Below, in pieces: positions 58,758 to 64,000 of a DNA stretch of 64,000 bases. Origin of the DNA: Megalonaias nervosa (taxonomy: Eukaryota; Mollusca; Bivalvia; Unionida; Unionidae). How positions within the stretch are numbered: the first letter of the stretch is position 1; every line of letters starts with the position of its first letter. The translations under genes were made by a program, and so were the position numbers. The notes beneath the pieces are model-generated. The model was not told where the DNA came from, searched no databases, and saw nothing but the letters and a program-made list of their open reading frames with translations. The stretch covers positions 1 to 64,000 of the forward strand of contig JAECUM010016870.1 in assembly GCA_016617855.1 (NCBI GenBank), read 5' to 3'.

Positions 58758-58935
58758 CATCATACTTGGCATATATAAATATGATCCTAAACAATTCATT
58801 CTATAACATGCTCAATAAAATCATACATGGCATAAATAATTATCAACTTAAAAAAATTCATTCTTCAACATCCACACAAACATCATACTTGACATAACAA
58901 AATGTGACAATTCGTTCTATCACATGCTCACTAGC
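58758..58935 (+). repeat. ~62-bp degenerate tandem repeat, three copies
   Basis: 'catacttggcatatataaat' (58,760), 'catacatggcataaataatt' (58,823) and 'catacttgacataacaaaat' (58,885), each followed by 'aattcattct..aacatgctca'. Confidence 0.75.
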
Positions 58936-60234
58936 CCCTTTTACCTTGCATTCTTGTTCACAGAAATTTATAAAGCTAAGACAATTCATTCTGAGACTGT
59001 TTTGGTCACCACGATGACCTTGGAGACAAGGTCCAAGTCATATAAAGTTTACAATAAGGTTGTGGTTAAGGTGTTTAAATTTGCTTATATTTCCTAAACT
59101 CCTTTATGGATTTGTTTATAAATGGAATGAGTCATAACGATGCTGAGTACTCGTTTGTTGACATACACATATGGCCTTAGGGTCATGGTCAAAATCATAG
59201 AAAATTTGTGTTAAAGTGTTTGCTTAATTGTTCTGGGCTAAGGTGGGGAGGTTGTTTGTTGCTGTTCTTGTTGGCTTATATTTTGGCCCACCCACCAAAG
59301 CCTGTCCACGGGCCCAACCATTGTAGAATGGTATTGGGGCAGACTTTTCTTTTCCCATGTTTTACATTGTGCCAGGTGTTTTTCCCAACAATTTACCCTT
59401 TGTTCAGTTGCAAAATGTCCCTTTCAGTTCTCACAATTGTAAACATGAATTTTCTTTGCAAAGAATGAACTACATATGAAATGTTGGATATTTCAAATTT
59501 TCCAAATCAACTATTCCCTTTGAAGATTATTGAACAACAAGTTACAATAATAATAATAATACAATTAAGAGGTGGAGCCAGCGACCACTCAACCCATACC
59601 CCAAAAATGAGCACGAAGCAACCAGAACATTTCCTATAGAAAGAGTTCTTTACAATTAGATGGCTAAAATTATGCCATGGAAATGCTTAAAATGGAGAAG
59701 CTCCCCCATAACTATATGTCTGGATCCCTCCCACCCCCACCCCCAATAAAATTAGGTGTCTTTCTGCTTGTGAGATACACGTTTACATTTCAAGAGTCCT
59801 TTTTGGATGATAATTTCATTCCTTACGAGATCCTGGGAGAAAATACTTTTGAGGCACACAAACTTTTCTTGCTGGAGGTGTGCAACAAAGTCAAAATGTT
59901 TGCCATACATATGCCAGAAAATTACTTCGATTCCTTTTTACAACATTATGCTACAGTCAATACACAGCCATGGAACCCTTTCATTTCAATGGAATACAGA
60001 GTTTATTCAACATTAAAAACAAGAACAACAACAACAACTCCCCAAGAAAAGAAAAAAAAAACCCATTGGTTTTTGATATTTTGGTGACGAAAATTAACCC
60101 TGCAAGGACAAAAATGGGAAATGTAAAAACAATTTGCAGTTGAAAGTGCAAACATTATAAGGAATATTTGGAATATCACAATTTCTAAAAAGGAGTTCTT
60201 GTCTTATCTTCAGGTGTATAGCGTAAAATAATAA
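58936..60234. other. Stretch with an unassigned 136-codon open frame
   Basis: 59,677-60,087 (+) encodes 136 residues beginning MEMLKMEKLPHNYMSGS, then a Pro run, then a more protein-like segment (FLDDNFIPYEILGENTFEAH, PENYFDSFLQHYATVNTQPW), ending in low-complexity Thr/Lys. The other two plus frames are also open for 69 and 87 codons there, which weakens the case for coding. 'ttacatttcaag' before 59,791 could be a splice acceptor. I do not recognise a family. The rest of the stretch shows nothing. Confidence 0.3.
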
Positions 60235-60350
60235 AGTGTCCTTAAACAACGTATATAACGTTAACAGGCAATATCAATACACAGTTTGACTCAACATGTG
60301 AAATTGTAATTCTCAACGTATGATATGAAACTTCCAACTACCGCTGTGTA
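60235..60350 (-). repeat. ~70-bp degenerate repeat, left flank of LINE copy A
   Basis: 'caacgtatgatatgaaactt' and 'ccaactaccgctgtgta' match the array at 63,557-64,000 ('ctcgacatatgaaactttc', 'caaccaccgctatgcaa'). Confidence 0.65.
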
Positions 60351-63300
60351 ATAATAACAATAATAATAATGATAATGATAATAAAGACTTTATTTAGAGA
60401 AGGTAACTCAGTCACAGAACTAATCTACCTTGAGGCCTTCTATCTGTCATGTACAATATATACAGCATATACAACACGATGTGAAGAATTTGGCTTGACA
60501 CTAAATAATTAAGTGATTTTAAAAGTCAAAGTATCAAGCCTGGAACACATGCACAATCATCTGTGAATACATAAACATATGTAAAATATAAAATATCATC
60601 CTGCATATAAAAATTCAACTGCGAAAATGATGAAAAATTACAGAAAAGTATTTATTGTACTAGAACTGTTCAATGTCTGAAGATTTTTCATCCATTTGAG
60701 ACAAAGATTATGGAAAGAAGAAATGCTAGGAGCCTGCCTTATGTCACTGGGAACAATGTTCCATACCAGTGGACCAGTATATTGAAAACTTTTTTAAACA
60801 ATTTCTTCTTTGGCCTTGGTATAATTAATTTTTACTTCTTATGGACCTTAAATTTGGAGTACCATCAGCATCTCTTTGGTGAAAGATATTGCTTAGATTG
60901 ACAGGAATGGCTTTTCTGGACACTTTATACATCAATTTGGCCTTTCTAAGAAATATTCTTTCATGTATTGTTAAAACCTTTACATTATTCATTCCATCCT
61001 GGAAATTGTCTATACATTGATCTAGAATTAAATGGCAAGCCCTCTGTTGGAGTCTTAAAAGTGTTGTTATGTTTGAATTATAGGTATTACCCCAAATTAC
61101 ATTACAATAGTCCAGATATGGCTGAATGTAACTTTTATAAAGGATGACCCTATACTGAAGAGGAATGTATGTTTTGATTTTCCTCAGTAGCCAAAGATAA
61201 GAATTAACCTTTTTTGAAACATGTTTAATGTGAATAGACCAAGTAGGAATGTTATCTACAAATACACCAAGAATTTTATCCTGAGAGGTCATATTAAGGC
61301 TCACATTGTCAAAAAGAAACTGGAGTTTGTCACTATCTAGCCTTGCTCGTTTTTGTTGCGATGTAACTGGTAGGGCTTTCGTTTTTTCTGTATTTATGAT
61401 CATAATGTTTTCCTTGCACCATACTTGAAGTCTGTTCTTGTAAGTTATTTTCAAGTACCATTTTGGTTTTACCAATCTCAAAGAGTGAAGTATCATCTGC
61501 AAAAGGTTAGTAGAAGAAATTGAAGTTCCAATCTTAAGAGGTAAGTCCTTGATAAATAGAATGAATAACAGAGGTCCAAGGACAGAGCCCTGCGGTACTC
61601 CACAATTAATATTTTTACTTTCAGAAAGTTGACCATTTAAAGATACTTTTTGCACTCTATCGGTTAAGTAAGAAGTAAACCAGTTTAGGGAGTTTTCACG
61701 GTATTGATAGATTTTTAGTTTTTCAAGCAAAATTTCATGGTCTACAAGATCAAAAGCTTTACGAAAATCAACCATAATAGTGTCTACCATTTCTCCTTGA
61801 TCTAATGCTTTCAGCCATTTATCAATCAAAGATAAAAGTGCAGATTCACAGGAATGATTCTGTCGAAAGCCAGACTGATTATCATGAATAAGATCATAAG
61901 TGTTCAAACAGTTGAGAAAAGAATCATGTACATGTTTTTCTAGTAATTTGGAGAGACAAGGAAGGATAGAGATGGATCTGTAGTTATTTACATCATCTTT
62001 TGTTCCTGCTTTATGCAATGGTGTAACCTTGGCAGTTTTCCATGTTTGTGAAAATTTATTAGACCTAATACTTTCATTGCAAATGAAAACTATACTCTCT
62101 ACAATTGCAGGTGCAGCTACCTTTAGTAGCCTTGGTCTAGTCATATCAAGTTCTGTAACTTTACAATCATCAATTTTTTAAAAATATATTTCAACACAAA
62201 TTCTGGACCCATTTCAGGAATTTCAAACTTTATATTGTTTGGTAGTTTTTTAACACAAAAATGTTTGAGTTCCAGATGATCAGATGAAGTTCTGGGTTTT
62301 TTACGTTTTTCAGCAATTTGAACGAAAGAGTCATTAAAAATATTTGAGATGTCAGTTGGATTATTGGTATAAATGCCCTCATGATCGAGGGATAAAATTT
62401 CAGTTTTACATTTCCCTGCACCAAACTCTGTAAACACTTTCCAGATAGCTTTCGGGTTATTTTGGTTTTCATCCAGCACTTTTCTTGTAGTAGGCTTGTT
62501 TGGCTTGATGTATCATTTTCATTAACCTTATTCCTCCAAACTCTATATTCAGTTTGATTTCCAATTGATTTTAGTTGGTCTCTTTGCTTTATTGCTTCTG
62601 GGGAGATCCAACCTGGCTGGTGGTCTTTCTTTATCCTGTGTGTTTTTAAAGGGGCATGTTTGTTCACTATACTGATGAACAGATTTGTCCAAGAATCTAA
62701 AACATCATTAATATCTTCAAAGATATGGACTGTATTCCATGGAATCTGTTTCAGATCTTCCAGGAATTTATCAGTATCAAAGTTTTGATAAGATCTGTAA
62801 GTAATGGATTTATGGATATTATTTTTTTTTTTATTTGCCATTGACTTTACGTGTTAGAAAAATTGCAAAGTGGTCACTTATACCAATCTTTGGAACCATT
62901 ACTTCCAAAACATTTTCTTTTGTATTGGTATAAATATATAATCAATAAGCGTTTTAGAGGTAGATGTTACTCTGGTGGGTTCATTTACTAGTTGCTCCAT
63001 ACCTAATGAAGCAATAAAATTCATCCAATTCACTTTTATTTGATCATTGAGATCGCCTAGAATGTAAAATTCTTTCTTTTCATTTGAAATTTTATCTACT
63101 TGAAGTTCAAAATATTCACACCAATCAGTATGTGATGATGGGGGTCTGTACACAAAACCTACTAAGTAGGGCTTAGGTTTTTTTCTGGAGTGATCTGTAG
63201 CCAAATGGATTCTATTTCCTGTATTTCTAGGTCTTCTCGTCTTTTAGAAATAGTACCAGTTCTAATATGCACAAGTAGCCCACCACCGCCTGCTTTATTA

Positions 63301-63556
63301 TCCTTTCAATAAGGTTTGTCACAGCCATTGATATACATGAAATTTTCACCCTGATTTTCTGTTAACATTGTTTCCGAGAGTCCAAATAAATGGATATTAT
63401 TATTTGGAGAGGTTAGCAGTAACTTCACTTGATCGATCTTTCCACGAAAACCCTGAATATTTAAATGACCTATGTGTAAACCCTTACTAGAAACTCCTAA
63501 ATTCATGAGATTAACATCATTGCTACCAGAGGCACTCAAGGAGACATTAACAGTGT
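60351..63556 (-). mobile_element. LINE copy A: near-complete ORF2 (endonuclease + reverse transcriptase), dead
   Basis: Minus strand, 3.2 kb. AP-type endonuclease at 63,539-62,880 in broken frames: LHIGHLNIQGFRGKID, LFGLSETML (catalytic Glu), YLVGFVYRPPSS, FYILGDLN, and a frameshifted SDHFAIFLTRK. RT at 62,144-60,825: PLHKAGTKDDVNNYRSISIL, NQSGFRQNHSCESALL, MVDFRKAFDLVDHEILLEKL and CGVPQGSVLGPLLFILFI. The catalytic FADD codons (61,492-61,503) are out of frame because two compensating indels bracket about 30 codons. Also visible: a TGA after GCDKPY (63,305-63,303) and shifts near 63,183, 62,915, 62,510 and 62,175, mostly in A/T runs. The 3' end is 'aaataaagtctttatt' plus an ATT-rich tail. No ORF1. 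Flanked by TGTGTA (60,345-60,350; 63,557-63,562). Clade CR1/L2/Rex1-like. Confidence 0.94.
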
Positions 63557-64000
63557 TGTGTAACTCAACAGATTACATCTAAAACCTAGACACATCAAAT
63601 AAAACTTTCAGCCACTGCCTCGTAACAACAGACAAAATTTTAAATCTCGACATATGAAACTTTCAGCACAAACAATTTCCTTCAACGTGTGAAGTTGGAA
63701 TTTACGATCTACAACAAAGAAAATTAACCATCACGGGGTGTAGTTTACATGTTAAACACTAAACTTCAACATAGGAAACGGAATTTTCAACCGCGGCTGT
63801 GTAATTCACCAGATAAAATATAAGAACTCGACATAAGAAATGGACTTTTCAACGCAAAAGAAGAAAAAAAAAAAAAAACATTAAACACGTGAATTCGAAT
63901 TCTCTCTATAGAATGCAATGAAATTCTAACCACCTGTAATTCAACCGATAAAAAAATAACTCGATGTAGAAAATGGAACTGTCAACCACCGCTATGCAAG
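63557..64000 (-). repeat. ~70-bp degenerate tandem array, right flank of LINE copy A
   Basis: Blocks 'gtgtaa(t/c)tcaac.gat' near 63,558, 63,799 and 63,938, and 'ctcgacata(t/a)gaaa' near 63,646, 63,817 and 63,960, give a basic period close to 70 bp. The array runs past the window end. A poly-A run lies at 63,866-63,880. Confidence 0.65.

Noticed and set aside
59208..59468. 86-codon hydrophobic open frame, possibly a small membrane protein
   Set aside because: Cys/Phe/Leu richness follows from T-rich sequence; no signal of conservation or gene context.

Overview
This 64-kb window is AT-rich, intron- or intergenic-type DNA of an animal, probably a lophotrochozoan and most likely a mollusc. That is inference. 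It rests on the combination of Jockey-superfamily LINEs ending in (ATT)n, DIRS-type retrotransposon remnants, several tRNA-derived SINEs with CA- or CAA-rich tails, hAT and TA-flanked MITEs, and long degenerate tandem arrays built on TGACCTTTGACCT-like monomers. I recognise no host protein-coding exon, tRNA, rRNA or snRNA gene. Almost every recognisable protein fragment is a decayed mobile-element gene.

Layout. 1-9.8 kb: degenerate arrays, a (TA)n microsatellite beside a 267-bp palindrome, SINE-B, a 41-bp minisatellite, a DIRS-type reverse transcriptase remnant (8,095-8,790) and SINE-C. 10-16.3 kb: two copies of a TA-flanked MITE (MITE-T), a 43-bp triplication, family-ii repeats, a hAT MITE and a candidate 1.16-kb inverted-repeat element. 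18.2-19.8 kb: a longer DIRS-type RT/RNase H remnant on the minus strand. 22.3-24.9 kb: a 34-bp array, then a dead LINE (copy D) carrying an 85-bp x 8 minisatellite in its 3' UTR and a hAT MITE in its coding part. 27.8-36.6 kb: another hAT MITE, degenerate arrays, a 5'-truncated LINE (copy B), a LINE fragment (E), and a 38-bp satellite with higher-order structure. 39.7-43.95 kb: nested SINE-A, a 1.5-kb TIR element, a LINE tail (F), an inverted 86-bp module, and a cluster of three SINE units, two of which seem to have moved as one dimer. 46.8-52.9 kb: MITE-T copy 3, microsatellites, family-iii repeats interrupted by SINE-A, and a 26-bp array. 54.05-56.52 kb: a 2.5-kb TIR element with AT-rich subterminal repeats. 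57.15-58.55 kb: LINE copy C. 60.35-63.56 kb: LINE copy A, nearly a whole ORF2 on the minus strand, inserted in a ~70-bp degenerate array.

Nothing here works together as a pathway. The logic of the region is a record of nested insertions, several of which can be ordered in time from intact or split target-site duplications. The most unusual points are the SINE dimer with a single 15-bp duplication, the two long TIR elements with no visible transposase, the MITE family in which each half folds on itself, and four sequence-unrelated degenerate repeat families that share a period of about 145 bp.
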